Positions 8,371 through 17,393 of a stretch of 32,552 nucleotides of DNA are shown here, piece after piece. Each line of letters begins with the position of its first letter. The stretch's first letter is position 1. The position numbers and the translations under genes were made by a program. The notes beneath the pieces are model-generated. The model was not told where the DNA came from. It saw only the letters and a program-made list of their open reading frames with translations, and ran no database searches. Source of the DNA: Dehalococcoidia bacterium (lineage in GTDB: Bacteria > Chloroflexota > Dehalococcoidia > GIF9 > AB-539-J10); the NCBI GenBank assembly GCA_030606165.1, contig JAUWGZ010000004.1:1-32552 (forward strand), in the 5' to 3' direction.

Positions 8371-9210
8371 TTAGTACTCGCTGGGTAACTCATTTAACTG
8401 GGCTAAGGTAAATATGGGACCGTCTTTACAAACATACTGGTTTCCTATGTTGCACCTTCCACACATTCCTATCCCGCATTTCATTTTCATCTCCAGCGAC
8501 AGGACAATCCTTTCCGGTGGAAAACCAAGGTCCCTGAGAACTGGCAGGGTAAACTTTATCATGATTGGTGGTCCGCAGACCACAGCATAGGCATTCTCCG
8601 GGCTAGGAGCAATCTCCTTGACAATATTGGGGACGACTCCCACCTTTCTTTGCCAATCCTCCTCTGCCCTATCAACAGTAAGATGTAGGTCAAGGTCAGT
8701 CCTTACTTCCCACTTCTCAAGTTCATCTCTATAAAGCAACAAGCCGGGGCTTCTGGCCCCATAGATTACTACAACATTGCCGAAGCGGCTTCTATTCTCC
8801 TGGTATAAAATGTAGTTGGTAAGCGAGCGTAAGGTAGTAAAGGCAAAACCACCCCCGATAATAATCGTATCCTTGCTTTCAAGCGCCTCTATTGGGAAAC
8901 AATTTCCGAGGGGACCTCTTACCCCGATTATTTCCCCTTCTTCCAGGTTGTGGAGTGCTGTGGTTAACACCCCCGCCTTGTTGACGGTAAATTGAAGCTC
9001 CCCTGGCTCTGTTGGAGACGAGGCTATTCCGAAGGGCGCTTCCCCTTCGCCTAGAACAGATAGCTGGGCAAACTGACCTGGCAGATAGTTGAAATTAGCT
9101 GCATCCTCATCATTGAGGAACTTGACGCTGAACGTCTTTATATTCTTGTCCTCGGTTTCGATGACAATCTTTTCTACCCTCATCGGTAATGGTAAATATG
9201 GGTTCTTCAT
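8371..9210 (-). CDS. flxA: FlxA-like NAD(P)H:flavin oxidoreductase subunit
   Basis: This 279-residue protein belongs to the ferredoxin-NADP reductase superfamily, of the HydG/AsrB/PyrK branch. The FAD-binding barrel lies at about residues 10-105 (YLPGQFAQLSV; GIASSP in place of the usual R-x-Y-S), and the NAD-binding domain begins at TIIIGGGFAFTTLRS (115-129). A C-terminal [2Fe-2S] site is formed by C245/C250/C253/C261 (KCGIGMCGRCN). In the FlxABCD-HdrABC complexes of anaerobes, FlxA oxidises NADH and feeds electrons through FlxB, FlxC and FlxD to HdrA. The order HdrA, FlxD, FlxC, FlxB, FlxA seen here matches that arrangement. Soluble and cytoplasmic. Confidence 0.85.
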   Translation of the reverse strand: MKNPYLPLPMRVEKIVIETEDKNIKTFSVKFLNDEDAANFNYLPGQFAQLSVLGEGEAPFGIASSPTEPGELQFTVNKAGVLTTALHNLEEGEIIGVRGPLGNCFPIEALESKDTIIIGGGFAFTTLRSLTNYILYQENRSRFGNVVVIYGARSPGLLLYRDELEKWEVRTDLDLHLTVDRAEEDWQRKVGVVPNIVKEIAPSPENAYAVVCGPPIMIKFTLPVLRDLGFPPERIVLSLEMKMKCGIGMCGRCNIGNQYVCKDGPIFTLAQLNELPSEY

Positions 9211-9224
9211 CTTTACCCTATGTC

Positions 9225-10250
9225 CTAACGATTTAATATGCTATTTAGTACTACCTGAATATCCAGATTCACGGGACACTCTTTAATGCACCGGCCACAC
9301 CCCACGCAGGCTGCCATACCATGATTAGCTACGAAATAGTTAAACTTGTGCATTATCCTTTGCCTGAGTCTTTCCTTGCTGCTGGGTCTGGGATTAACTC
9401 CTGAGGCCTGCAGGGTGAAATTGGGAAAGGCACAAGAATCCCAGGTACGAACCCTTTCCCCCCTTTGGCCTGTAACCTCATCAGTTATATCGAAGCAATA
9501 GCAGGTGGGACAAAGATAAGTACAAACGGCACAACCGAGGCATTTCTCAGACACCAGGTCCCAGAAGGGGTCATCAAACATACTATCCAATTTCTCCGTT
9601 ACCTTCTGCACCTCTATCTTGGATTTTATCAAAGCTTCTGCTGTCTCTATGGTGTCTCGCATTAAAGACAAACTATTGTCTTCTGCTTCCTTGAATTCGT
9701 TATGTTTTTTTGCAAGCTTCTTGCCCTTCTCAGTAACTACCTGAACGATATACTTCTGACCGATATCTACCAGAATCAGGTCTGAGCCGTCCTGGGAAAA
9801 AGGGCCCCCTCCGAGGGATGTGCAAAAACAGGTGCTGCTTGGCTGGTTACAACCTATGGCAATAATGGTTGTGTTTTTTCTCTTACCTGAGTAGTACGGG
9901 TCTTTATATAGTTGCCCATCAAATACATTATCCAGAAGGACGAGACTTCTGGCATCACAAGGGCGGATGCCGAAGATTATCCTTTGCTTCTTTTCCGATG
10001 CAGGTTCCTCTACACTCCAACCTTCTCCTTTACTCAAATCATAGCTGAACAATCTTTCTGACTGAGGGAAAAATATCTCCTTGGGAGGTTTCTTGGAGTT
10101 AATATAATCGAGGAACGCCTCGCTACCTGAGTGAATTTCTTGGAATGTAATAAAGCCGTTTTGCCCTACTGGAGCAAATACCTTATACTCCTTGATTAAG
10201 GTGTTCAGGAGACTAACTACCTCAGTTTTAGCAATTTCCAATTCTTTCAT
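9225..10250 (-). CDS. flxB: FlxB-like 4Fe-4S dicluster subunit (HydB/AsrA-like)
   Basis: This 341-residue protein resembles sulfhydrogenase beta and anaerobic sulfite reductase A subunits. An N-terminal domain carries FGIRPCDARSLVLLD and a cysteine pair in CNQPSSTCFCTSLGG. Two C-terminal [4Fe-4S] motifs follow: CLGCAVCTYLCPTCYCFDI and CVGCGRCIKECPVNLDI. It should relay electrons between the flavin of FlxA and FlxC/FlxD. The gene is separated from flxA by 14 bases and from flxC by 26 bases. Soluble, no signal peptide. The alternative name AsrA is unlikely, because no siroheme sulfite reductase subunit is nearby. Confidence 0.85.
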   Translation of the reverse strand: MKELEIAKTEVVSLLNTLIKEYKVFAPVGQNGFITFQEIHSGSEAFLDYINSKKPPKEIFFPQSERLFSYDLSKGEGWSVEEPASEKKQRIIFGIRPCDARSLVLLDNVFDGQLYKDPYYSGKRKNTTIIAIGCNQPSSTCFCTSLGGGPFSQDGSDLILVDIGQKYIVQVVTEKGKKLAKKHNEFKEAEDNSLSLMRDTIETAEALIKSKIEVQKVTEKLDSMFDDPFWDLVSEKCLGCAVCTYLCPTCYCFDITDEVTGQRGERVRTWDSCAFPNFTLQASGVNPRPSSKERLRQRIMHKFNYFVANHGMAACVGCGRCIKECPVNLDIQVVLNSILNR

Positions 10251-10276
10251 CAGCTACCTTCAGTGGTTCACCATGC

Positions 10277-11230
10277 TTACACCATCATGAATTCTTGAGG
10301 GTCATCTGGATTAAAGGTTGCCAGGGGCGGCATGTCCTCAAGACTTATTCCGGCTTCGTAATGAAATAGGTCTTTAACATCCATTTCCATCTTTTTGGTA
10401 AGCCTTCTAAGGTCAATCCCCATCGGACAGGCTCTGTCACAGCTACCACAATCAACACAACGCCCGGCAATGTGGAAGGCGCGAACGATATGAAAGATCG
10501 CGGTATCGCTGAGGTTAGTGGTCTTTCCAATCCATTGAGGCTGGGAGCTATCTACAAAGCACTCCTGGCAATAGCAGAAAGGGCAGGCATTTCTGCAGGC
10601 ATAGCATCTAATACATTTACTAACTTCATCGCTGAAACTCCGCCATCTCTCATCGTGAGATTGAGCTTCAAACTCCTTCACCTCTCTATATTCATCAACT
10701 GCTTGGTCTTCCACCACCTTGTCTCCTATCAGGACATCGTAGATTACTGGATTCCTGTGGGTACAGGTCTTGCAGGAGTTATGAAGAAATTCCTCTTTTT
10801 TGATAATCTCCCTGAGGTTGTTACCTGTAAGGATAATCGTGTCATCCTTCTCCTCGGCTTCTATTATTTCCTTCCCGTCCAGTTTGGCTTCTATCTTTCT
10901 TCTATCAATCATCCCTTTACAGGGAATACCGATGATAAATACTTGTTCTCTGGTAACCTGATTTTCCTTGATGAGGCCGATGATTGAGCGGACATCGCAG
11001 CCTTTGGCAACAATGGCAACCCTCTCTTTTGTCTTCGGTAGATACTTGGCGAGATTATTCTCACAATTTACATTCCAGATAAGCCTGTCTGCTTCCGAGG
11101 TGCTCCTGACAAAACAAGGAGTGCTCCGCAGAGGGACGCTGCCTTTTTCAAATCCAATTATGAGGTCAACCCTCTTCTCGTCAAGCAGTTTCTTGGCTAT
11201 ATCTCTTATGGCAACGGATGTATTCAACAT
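10277..11230 (-). CDS. flxC: FlxC-like 4Fe-4S dicluster subunit
   Basis: This 317-residue protein has an N-terminal part (KGCDVRSIIGLIKENQ, GIPCKGMI) resembling F420-hydrogenase beta/FrhB-like and HydB-type domains, a central cysteine pair SCKTCTHR, and two C-terminal [4Fe-4S] motifs: CIRCYACRNACPFCYCQECF and CVDCGSCDRACPMGIDL. It fits FlxC of Flx-Hdr clusters, an iron-sulfur relay. It lies 9 bases after flxD and 26 before flxB, so co-translation is likely. The FrhB resemblance alone could suggest an F420-linked enzyme, but no F420-specific partner gene is present. Confidence 0.8.
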   Translation of the reverse strand: MLNTSVAIRDIAKKLLDEKRVDLIIGFEKGSVPLRSTPCFVRSTSEADRLIWNVNCENNLAKYLPKTKERVAIVAKGCDVRSIIGLIKENQVTREQVFIIGIPCKGMIDRRKIEAKLDGKEIIEAEEKDDTIILTGNNLREIIKKEEFLHNSCKTCTHRNPVIYDVLIGDKVVEDQAVDEYREVKEFEAQSHDERWRSFSDEVSKCIRCYACRNACPFCYCQECFVDSSQPQWIGKTTNLSDTAIFHIVRAFHIAGRCVDCGSCDRACPMGIDLRRLTKKMEMDVKDLFHYEAGISLEDMPPLATFNPDDPQEFMMV

Positions 11231-11239
11231 AAACCTGCC

Positions 11240-11710
11240 TTAACCCTGTTTTCGAACCAATCTCGTTGCTGGTCCCAAGGTCCTTACATCTTCGGTAACC
11301 TTTTGGACAAGCTCGGCAAACCTTTTCCCTTCAGCTGCAGATATCCAGGCAAATTGCACTCGCCCTTTCTCAATACCTAAATATTCAAGAAAATTATTTA
11401 GAATAGCGAACTTTCTTCTAGCTACGTAGTTACCGCTGATATAATGACAATCGCCAGGGTGACACCCTGAAACAAGAACACCGTCAGCCCCATGCTGCAG
11501 GCATCTTAGAATTAGTAACGGGCTGATCCTGCCTGAACAGGGAACACGGATAATCCGGGTATTGGGAGGGTATTGAAGGCGGCTTACCCCGGCCAAGTCT
11601 GCCCCGGCATAACTACACCAGTTACAAAGAAATGCGATTATCTTGGGTTCCCATTCGTCTACTTTTTCCCTAGGTTGTTGGATTTGATTTTCCATTATGT
11701 TGAGTTCCAT
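11240..11710 (-). CDS. flxD: FlxD/MvhD-like iron-sulfur electron-transfer subunit
   Basis: This 156-residue protein is a standard MvhD/FlxD. The motifs are IIAFLCNWCSYAGADLAG near the N-terminus, IIRVPCSGRISPLLIL, GADGVLVSGCHPGDCHY, and the R-x-K-FAILNNFLEYLGIE helix. The cysteines hold a [2Fe-2S] cluster that links an electron-input module to HdrA. In methanogens that module is the [NiFe] hydrogenase MvhAG; here the following genes are FlxC, FlxB and FlxA, so NADH is the expected donor. It lies 21 bases after the HdrA fusion gene. High certainty on family and role. Confidence 0.9.
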   Translation of the reverse strand: MELNIMENQIQQPREKVDEWEPKIIAFLCNWCSYAGADLAGVSRLQYPPNTRIIRVPCSGRISPLLILRCLQHGADGVLVSGCHPGDCHYISGNYVARRKFAILNNFLEYLGIEKGRVQFAWISAAEGKRFAELVQKVTEDVRTLGPATRLVRKQG

Positions 11711-11731
11711 TTCTTAAGCTCATTGTAATTA

Positions 11732-14700
11732 CTAAGAGGCATCAATCGCAGCCAAAATCTGAGTATCGCTAAATCCCTTTATGTTTATAGCACCACATAT
11801 ACAGGAGGAAACACATGCTCCACATCCCTTGCATAGAGCCTCATTAATCACCGCTACCTTCTCCTCATCATCAATCTCTATTGCCTGGAAGGGACAGATC
11901 AATTGGCAAACACCGCAACCACTGCACTTGTTCTTATTGACAAACGAGACTAATCCGCCTACTTCAATTACGTCTTTAGATAAGATAGTACCAGCCCGGG
12001 ATGCAGCAGCCTTAGCCTGGGCAATACTTTCATCAGTAAACTTGGGGCTATGAGCGAGACCACACATAAACACACCTTCGGTAGCGAAGTCCACAGGGCG
12101 TAGTTTCACATGGGCTTCTAACAAAAAGCCATCCTCGTTTAATGGCACTTTGAATAATTGGGACAGTCTTTTGTTGTCGGCGGCAGGAATAGTAGCCACT
12201 CCCAGGGCCAGTATGTCCGTATCTATGATTAAATCCTCACCGGATAGTGGGTCTTTCGCGGTAACCCTCAGCAGATTCTGATTGTCTTCTGTTACAGTTT
12301 CTACCCTGGGCTTATCATCTACTTCATAACGAACGAATATCACCCCACGCTCCCTGGCTTCGCGGTAGTAATCTTCCTTAAATCCGTAAGTTCTCATATC
12401 CCGATAGAGGATAAAGACATTCATCTCAGGGTTCACATTTTTTAGTTTCAAGGCACATTTTATCGACTCACTGCAGCACACCCTGCTGCAATAGGGTCGT
12501 CCATCTTCTCTGGAACCCACGCATTGAATGACCACCAGGTTATTACAGCTCGTAATCCTACCGTTGCCTTTAGCGATCTCACCCTCTAATTCCAGTAAGG
12601 TCATCACCCTGGGGTCTTTGCCATAAAGGTATTCACTAGGTTTATGCTCCTCGCCACCACTGGCAATAATGACTACTCCATGCTTGAGTTCGTGGGAATC
12701 CTGGTTAGGACCAACCGCTATCTTGGTGGTGAAATTCCCTACATAGCCGGTGGCTTCAACGATATCCGAATTGGTATACACTTGGATTAAGCGATTTTCA
12801 GAAACCCTGGTGATAAGGTCTCGAAGATAGGTCTGGACATCGTTACCCTCAAGAGTATGTTGTATTCTTCTGGCTATTCCACCCAGTTGGTCGCTTTTCT
12901 CAACCAGGTAGACCTCAAATCCCTGTTCAGCCAGGTTCAAGGCAGCCACCATCCCAGCTATTCCACCGCCAATGACCAGGCCACTATGAATTACCTCCAG
13001 AGGCGTCTGCTCGACAGGCTGGAGCAGCCTGGCTTTGGCTATTGCCATACTTACTAACTCCTTAGCTTTCTCAGTAGCTTCCACCGGATACTCTTTATGC
13101 ACCCAAGAGCATTGGTCTCGAATGTTAGCCATCTCAAATAAATATCTGCTTAACCCTGCCTCCCTAATTGTCTCTTGAAATAGAGGTTCGTGGGTCCGGG
13201 GAGTACAAGAAGCAACTACCACTCGATTGAGGTTATGCTCTCTAATCTTCTCCTTTATCCTTTCTTGGGTATCCTCGGAGCAGGAGTATAGATTGTCCTC
13301 GGCATAGACTACGTTAGGAAGTAAACTCACATACTCTTTAACCTGGGGTACATCCACTACTCCACCAATATTGATGCCACAGTGGCAAATAAAAACACCA
13401 ATCCTCGGTGGCTCTCCCTTTATATCTCTTTCTGGGGGGTATTCCTTTCTTTTTATCAAGCTATTACGCACTGGGGAAAGAGAAGCAGCGGCAGAAGCTG
13501 CGGCGGCACTCGCCTGCGTCACCGTCTCAGGAATGTCCTTGGGACCCTGGAAAGCTCCGCAAATGAATATGTCTGGCTTAGAGCTCTCAACTGGAGAAAA
13601 ATTGTCAGTTTGGCAAAATCCATATTTATTAAGCTCAATACCCAGTATATTCGCCAGCTTCTCAGCTTCTTTGGGTGGCTCAAGCCCAACTGAGAGAACG
13701 ACCAGGTCAAACTCCTCCTTTATTAGCTTGCCATCCTCAGTTTCATACTTTATTGTCAGATTCTTTGTCTCTGCTATCTCCTCTATTACTGATGGCCTGC
13801 ACCTGATAAACCTCACCCCGTATTCGGTCATGGCCCTGTCATAATAGGCCTCAAACCCTTTGCCGAAAGTCCGTATATCTATAAAGAAGATAGTAGCCTC
13901 AACCGAATCATTATGTTCCTTAGCTACTACTGCTTCTTTGATAGCGTAGGTACAGCAGACTGAGGAGCAATAGCCACGCTCTGGAGCCGTTCCTCGTGAG
14001 CCGACGCATTGAATCCAGGCAATCTTTTGTGCCTTTTGCCTGTCAGAAGGTCTTAGTAACTCACCCTCATACGGTCCAGAGGCACTTAGAATCCGCTCAA
14101 ACTCAATACTAGTGATGACATTGGGGAAATTACCATACCCGTATTGCGAGACAGGGCGAGGATCAAATTCATTAAAGCCGGGGCATGCGACAATAGACCC
14201 TACCTTCAGCTCAATTAACTGATCGGTCTGCGTGAAATCAATAGCGTCCGCTTCGCAGAATTCTTCGCAGATTTTGCATTTCCCGGTAGCAAAATGAACA
14301 CATTTGTCACGATCCACTGTGGCAACATTAGGAATTGCCTGAGGAAATGGAATATAGATAGGAGCTCTTGAGTCCAAACCCATCTCAAATTCAGAGAGGA
14401 TCGGGATTGGCTTCTTCGGTGTAATATCTTCGAGCTTGATTGCCCCCGTAGGACAAACGAAAGCACAAGCCCCGCATGCTATGCAAGCATCAAAGTCTAC
14501 GTCCAGGGTTCCTTGAAAAGGAGTTTGTACTTTACGCTCAACCCCCCGGCCAACAAAATTGATCGCGCTTACTCCAATCCTTTCTTCGCAAACTCGGGCA
14601 CACAAGCCGCAGAGAATGCAGAGGTTTTCTGGGTCTTTTATTTTGAACCTCGTTTTTTCAACACCATATTCTTTAGCTAAATCCTGAATTACCTTAGCCT

Positions 14701-14998
14701 GGGGGGCACGAGCAAGCATAAGCTCAATGAGCATCTTGCGGTCTCTTATCACAGTGTCACTCTTGGTCTTAACTACCAGTCCCTCTTCCACAGGGTAAAC
14801 GCAGGAAGTGACTATCCTCGACCTCCGCCCTCGAAAAATCTCCACGATGCAAAGCCGACAACCTCCATAGGGAGTCAGAGCCCGATGATAGCAAAGTGTA
14901 GGTATATTAATACCAACACTTCTAGCTGCCTCTAGTATTGTCGTCCCTTCCTTAGCCCTGACTTCCTTGCCGTCAATCTCTAAAGTTATTTCAGCCAT
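11732..14998 (-). CDS. hdrA: Giant NuoG-like/HdrA fusion flavoprotein lacking the first HdrA Rossmann segment
   Basis: This 1088-residue multidomain protein starts with a NuoG-like [2Fe-2S] domain (C36/C47/C50/C66) and ferredoxin motifs at C127-C137 (CILCGLCARVC) and C172-C182 (CIACGACAFVCP). HdrA sequence starts near residue 205 at the GLDSRAPIYIPFPQA block and continues through CKICEEFCEADAIDF, IQCVGSR...YCSSVCC and GPKDIPETVTQASAAAA. A second HdrA-like unit follows: RIGVFICHCGINIGG (about 532-546), CTPRTHEPLFQE, the FAD motif VIGGGIAGMVAALNLA (675-690) and IQCVGSR...YCSRVCC. Two C-terminal ferredoxin motifs end the protein (CSGCGVCQLICP, CKGCGACVSSC). HdrA normally holds the bifurcating FAD. 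The first HdrA unit here lacks its own GxGxxG and DCSMC segment, which is encoded separately at 17374-17814. Confidence 0.9.
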   Translation of the reverse strand: MAEITLEIDGKEVRAKEGTTILEAARSVGINIPTLCYHRALTPYGGCRLCIVEIFRGRRSRIVTSCVYPVEEGLVVKTKSDTVIRDRKMLIELMLARAPQAKVIQDLAKEYGVEKTRFKIKDPENLCILCGLCARVCEERIGVSAINFVGRGVERKVQTPFQGTLDVDFDACIACGACAFVCPTGAIKLEDITPKKPIPILSEFEMGLDSRAPIYIPFPQAIPNVATVDRDKCVHFATGKCKICEEFCEADAIDFTQTDQLIELKVGSIVACPGFNEFDPRPVSQYGYGNFPNVITSIEFERILSASGPYEGELLRPSDRQKAQKIAWIQCVGSRGTAPERGYCSSVCCTYAIKEAVVAKEHNDSVEATIFFIDIRTFGKGFEAYYDRAMTEYGVRFIRCRPSVIEEIAETKNLTIKYETEDGKLIKEEFDLVVLSVGLEPPKEAEKLANILGIELNKYGFCQTDNFSPVESSKPDIFICGAFQGPKDIPETVTQASAAAASAAASLSPVRNSLIKRKEYPPERDIKGEPPRIGVFICHCGINIGGVVDVPQVKEYVSLLPNVVYAEDNLYSCSEDTQERIKEKIREHNLNRVVVASCTPRTHEPLFQETIREAGLSRYLFEMANIRDQCSWVHKEYPVEATEKAKELVSMAIAKARLLQPVEQTPLEVIHSGLVIGGGIAGMVAALNLAEQGFEVYLVEKSDQLGGIARRIQHTLEGNDVQTYLRDLITRVSENRLIQVYTNSDIVEATGYVGNFTTKIAVGPNQDSHELKHGVVIIASGGEEHKPSEYLYGKDPRVMTLLELEGEIAKGNGRITSCNNLVVIQCVGSREDGRPYCSRVCCSESIKCALKLKNVNPEMNVFILYRDMRTYGFKEDYYREARERGVIFVRYEVDDKPRVETVTEDNQNLLRVTAKDPLSGEDLIIDTDILALGVATIPAADNKRLSQLFKVPLNEDGFLLEAHVKLRPVDFATEGVFMCGLAHSPKFTDESIAQAKAAASRAGTILSKDVIEVGGLVSFVNKNKCSGCGVCQLICPFQAIEIDDEEKVAVINEALCKGCGACVSSCICGAINIKGFSDTQILAAIDAS

Positions 14999-15008
14999 TC
15001 TGGTCTCC

Positions 15009-16931
15009 CTATTCCTTGCCCCTTACCAGGACCCTTTCATCCTCCGGCAGGGATGGTGGCACAGGCTCACCCGAAATCCTTTTAACCGCATCGAAGCGAG
15101 GTGGACAGAGGTCAAAGCAGTTGCCACACTTAGTACACTTAGACTGATCAATGACATGAATCTGGTTCTTACCACCGCTTATAGCCTCCGCGGGGCAGCT
15201 TCTCAGACAAATCATACAAGCTTGGCATTTGGCTGGGTCAATATAATACGACACCAATTCTTTGCAGCCATATGCAGGACATTTTTTCTCTTTGATATGT
15301 GCTTCATACTCATCCCTGAAGTATTGGATAGTGGTCAAAACTGGATTGGGTGCGGTTGCTCCCAAAGCACAGAGAGACGTATCCTTGATTACTTCAGACA
15401 ACTCCTCCAGAAGCTCGATATCTCCTTCCCTACCCCTTCCTCCACAGATATCAGTCAAAATTTCCAGCATCTGTTTGATGCCCTCTCGGCACGGGGTGCA
15501 CTTCCCGCAAGATTCATCAGCGAGGAAATCAAGAAAATACCTGGCCGTGTCAACCATGCACGTATCCTCATCCATGACAATCATGCCCCCCGACCCCATC
15601 ATGGAGCCCAACCTGGCAAGCTCATCAAAATCTACGCGAGAATCAAGAAATTGCTCAGGAATACAACCCCCAGATGGCCCGCCGGTTTGAACCGCCTTGA
15701 ACTTCTTGCCTCCTGGAATACCTCCTCCAATCTTATAGACGATATCCCGCAGAGTAATCCCCATAGGTACTTCAACCAGTCCCGTGTTGTTCACCTTGCC
15801 CACCAGCGAGAAAATCTTGGTCCCTTTGCTTCCCCCGGTGCCGATTGAGGTATACCAGGTAGCTCCATTATTGATTATGAGGGGTATGTTGGCCCACGTC
15901 TCCACATTGTTCAAACAACTGGGCCTGTCCCAAATGCCCTTCTTCGAGGTATGAATATATTTCGGTCTAGGCTCCCCCACGTTGCCTTCTATCGCTGTCA
16001 TCAGTGCGCTAGACTCGCCGGAGACGAAAGCCCCAGCTCCTCGGTGCACCTTAACAGTGAAATCAAAGCCTGAGCCGAGGATATTTTCCCCAAGAAAACC
16101 ATATTCCTCAGCCTGCTTGATAGCGATGGTCACATTCTCTGTTGCTAAGGGGTATTCCTGCCGAACGTAAATAAAACCTTTGCGGGAACCAATAGCATAA
16201 GCTCCGATGCTCAACCCCTCGAGGACTGAATGAGGGTTCCCCTCGAGAAGAGCCCTATCCATAAAAGCTCCAGGGTCTCCCTCATCTGCATTGACAATTA
16301 CATATTTGATCTCCCCTTGAGCATTGCGACATTCTTCCCACTTTCTCCATGCAGGAAACCCACCGCCTCCTCTCCCTCTCAGGTTGGATTTTTTAACTTC
16401 TTCCAATACTTGCTCGGGGGGCATCTGGGAAAGGACTTTCGCTAAAGCAGAATAGCCGCTGAGTGCCAGATAGTCATCGATGCTTTTAGGGTCAAGCTTA
16501 ATATTATTGCCGATGAGGAGCCGCATCTGATTCTTATAGAATGGTATCTCAGATTCGCGGACTGCCTTCTCGCTCGTGGTGGGATCAACATAAAGCAACC
16601 TATTGATGACCTTCTTGGCAAGTATGGTCTGAGAAATGATCTCTCCTGCATCCCCCGGCTGCACTTGAAGATAGCATATCTTCTCAGGGTAAATCACAAC
16701 CACAGTACCCCTCTCACAGAAGCCGGGGCAGCCTGTTTCCTTGATATCTACTTTATCCTCAAGCCCATGCTTTTTAATCTCCTTTTTAAGGGCAGCGACA
16801 ACTTTCTCTGCGCCAAGAGCAAGGCAACCGGTTCCAGTACATACAGCAATGCAAGACTTATTTGGGTCTCTTTTCGATAAAATGCCCTTCCTGAGCTCTT
16901 CCAATTCAGCAGGCGAATTTATCTTTGGCAT
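15009..16931 (-). CDS. nuoF: NuoF-type NADH dehydrogenase subunit with N- and C-terminal Fe-S domains
   Basis: This 640-residue protein has three parts. A thioredoxin-like [2Fe-2S] domain uses C31/C36/C68/C72. The NuoF core has the NADH-binding GRGGGGFPAWRKWE (about 186-199), the FMN-binding NADEGDPGAFMDR, and ESCGKCTPCREG for the [4Fe-4S] N3 cluster. A C-terminal pair of ferredoxin motifs follows (CQACMICLRSCPAEAI, CTKCGNCFDLCPP). This layout is that of HydB/HndC subunits of bifurcating hydrogenases and NuoF of NADH-linked complexes. It oxidises NADH and passes electrons to Fe-S partners. Here no hydrogenase gene follows; the next gene is the NuoG-HdrA fusion (10-base gap), so HdrA is the probable partner. 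Cytoplasmic. Confidence 0.9.
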   Translation of the reverse strand: MPKINSPAELEELRKGILSKRDPNKSCIAVCTGTGCLALGAEKVVAALKKEIKKHGLEDKVDIKETGCPGFCERGTVVVIYPEKICYLQVQPGDAGEIISQTILAKKVINRLLYVDPTTSEKAVRESEIPFYKNQMRLLIGNNIKLDPKSIDDYLALSGYSALAKVLSQMPPEQVLEEVKKSNLRGRGGGGFPAWRKWEECRNAQGEIKYVIVNADEGDPGAFMDRALLEGNPHSVLEGLSIGAYAIGSRKGFIYVRQEYPLATENVTIAIKQAEEYGFLGENILGSGFDFTVKVHRGAGAFVSGESSALMTAIEGNVGEPRPKYIHTSKKGIWDRPSCLNNVETWANIPLIINNGATWYTSIGTGGSKGTKIFSLVGKVNNTGLVEVPMGITLRDIVYKIGGGIPGGKKFKAVQTGGPSGGCIPEQFLDSRVDFDELARLGSMMGSGGMIVMDEDTCMVDTARYFLDFLADESCGKCTPCREGIKQMLEILTDICGGRGREGDIELLEELSEVIKDTSLCALGATAPNPVLTTIQYFRDEYEAHIKEKKCPAYGCKELVSYYIDPAKCQACMICLRSCPAEAISGGKNQIHVIDQSKCTKCGNCFDLCPPRFDAVKRISGEPVPPSLPEDERVLVRGKE

Positions 16932-16940
16932 AACTTTCCC

Positions 16941-17393
16941 TTAATCATAGCTTTTTAGTATCTCCTCTGCCTTGGCTGGCATTATCTTGCCATGGTATTC
17001 ACCATCAACTAGCATCACTGGTCCCAAAGCGCAGCAGCCGAGGCAATTGACCCTTTCCAGGGTGAACTTCATGTCCTGGGTTGTCTCCCCAGGGTTTATG
17101 CCAAGAATGTCTCTTATCCTATCCATGACCCTGGGGCCACCCCGTACCTGGCAGGCAGTACCCAAGCAGACGTTTACTAAATGCCTGCCCCTCGGTTCTA
17201 GGCTCATACTCTTATAGAAGCTAGCTACCCGATATATCTGACTTAGCGGAACCTGGAGTCTCTCGTTTATCCGCTGTACAGCTTCCTTCGGAACCCAGTT
17301 CAATTCCCTCTGCACGTCCAGTAGTAACTGGATCAAAACCCCTTCCTCGCCTGCATATTTATCTATGATTTGGTCAATCTTTTCCTGGTCCAT
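16941..17393 (-). CDS. nuoE: NuoE-type 24 kDa [2Fe-2S] subunit
   Basis: This 150-residue protein is a standard NuoE/HydC thioredoxin-like ferredoxin. The helical N-terminus (LIQLLLDVQRELNWVPKEA) is followed by the [2Fe-2S] ligands C76, C81, C117 and C121 (NVCLGTACQVRG, VNCLGCCALGP). It partners NuoF in NADH oxidation. Its start codon overlaps the end of the HdrA N-terminal gene by 20 bases, and it ends 9 bases before nuoF, so the three are probably translationally coupled. Length and ligand spacing are normal for the family. Confidence 0.9.
   Translation of the reverse strand: MDQEKIDQIIDKYAGEEGVLIQLLLDVQRELNWVPKEAVQRINERLQVPLSQIYRVASFYKSMSLEPRGRHLVNVCLGTACQVRGGPRVMDRIRDILGINPGETTQDMKFTLERVNCLGCCALGPVMLVDGEYHGKIMPAKAEEILKSYD

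Noticed and set aside
9210-9225. Anaerobic sulfite reductase (asrABC) suggested by the FlxB and FlxA homologies
   Set aside because: No siroheme AsrC-type subunit is present, and the order with FlxC, FlxD and HdrA fits an Flx-Hdr complex instead.
13371-13844. Open frame of 157 codons on the plus strand inside the HdrA fusion gene
   Set aside because: It is antisense to strongly supported coding sequence, has no recognisable domain and no suitable ribosome binding site.
17374-17376. TGA at the end of the short HdrA gene as a possible selenocysteine codon
   Set aside because: Only four sense codons follow before another stop, no HdrA-like sequence continues in that frame, and the NuoE gene already starts upstream of it.
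15009-17393. Bifurcating [FeFe] hydrogenase or formate dehydrogenase operon suggested by NuoE and NuoF
   Set aside because: No H-cluster, [NiFe] or molybdopterin subunit is encoded in the window; the neighbouring gene is the HdrA fusion.
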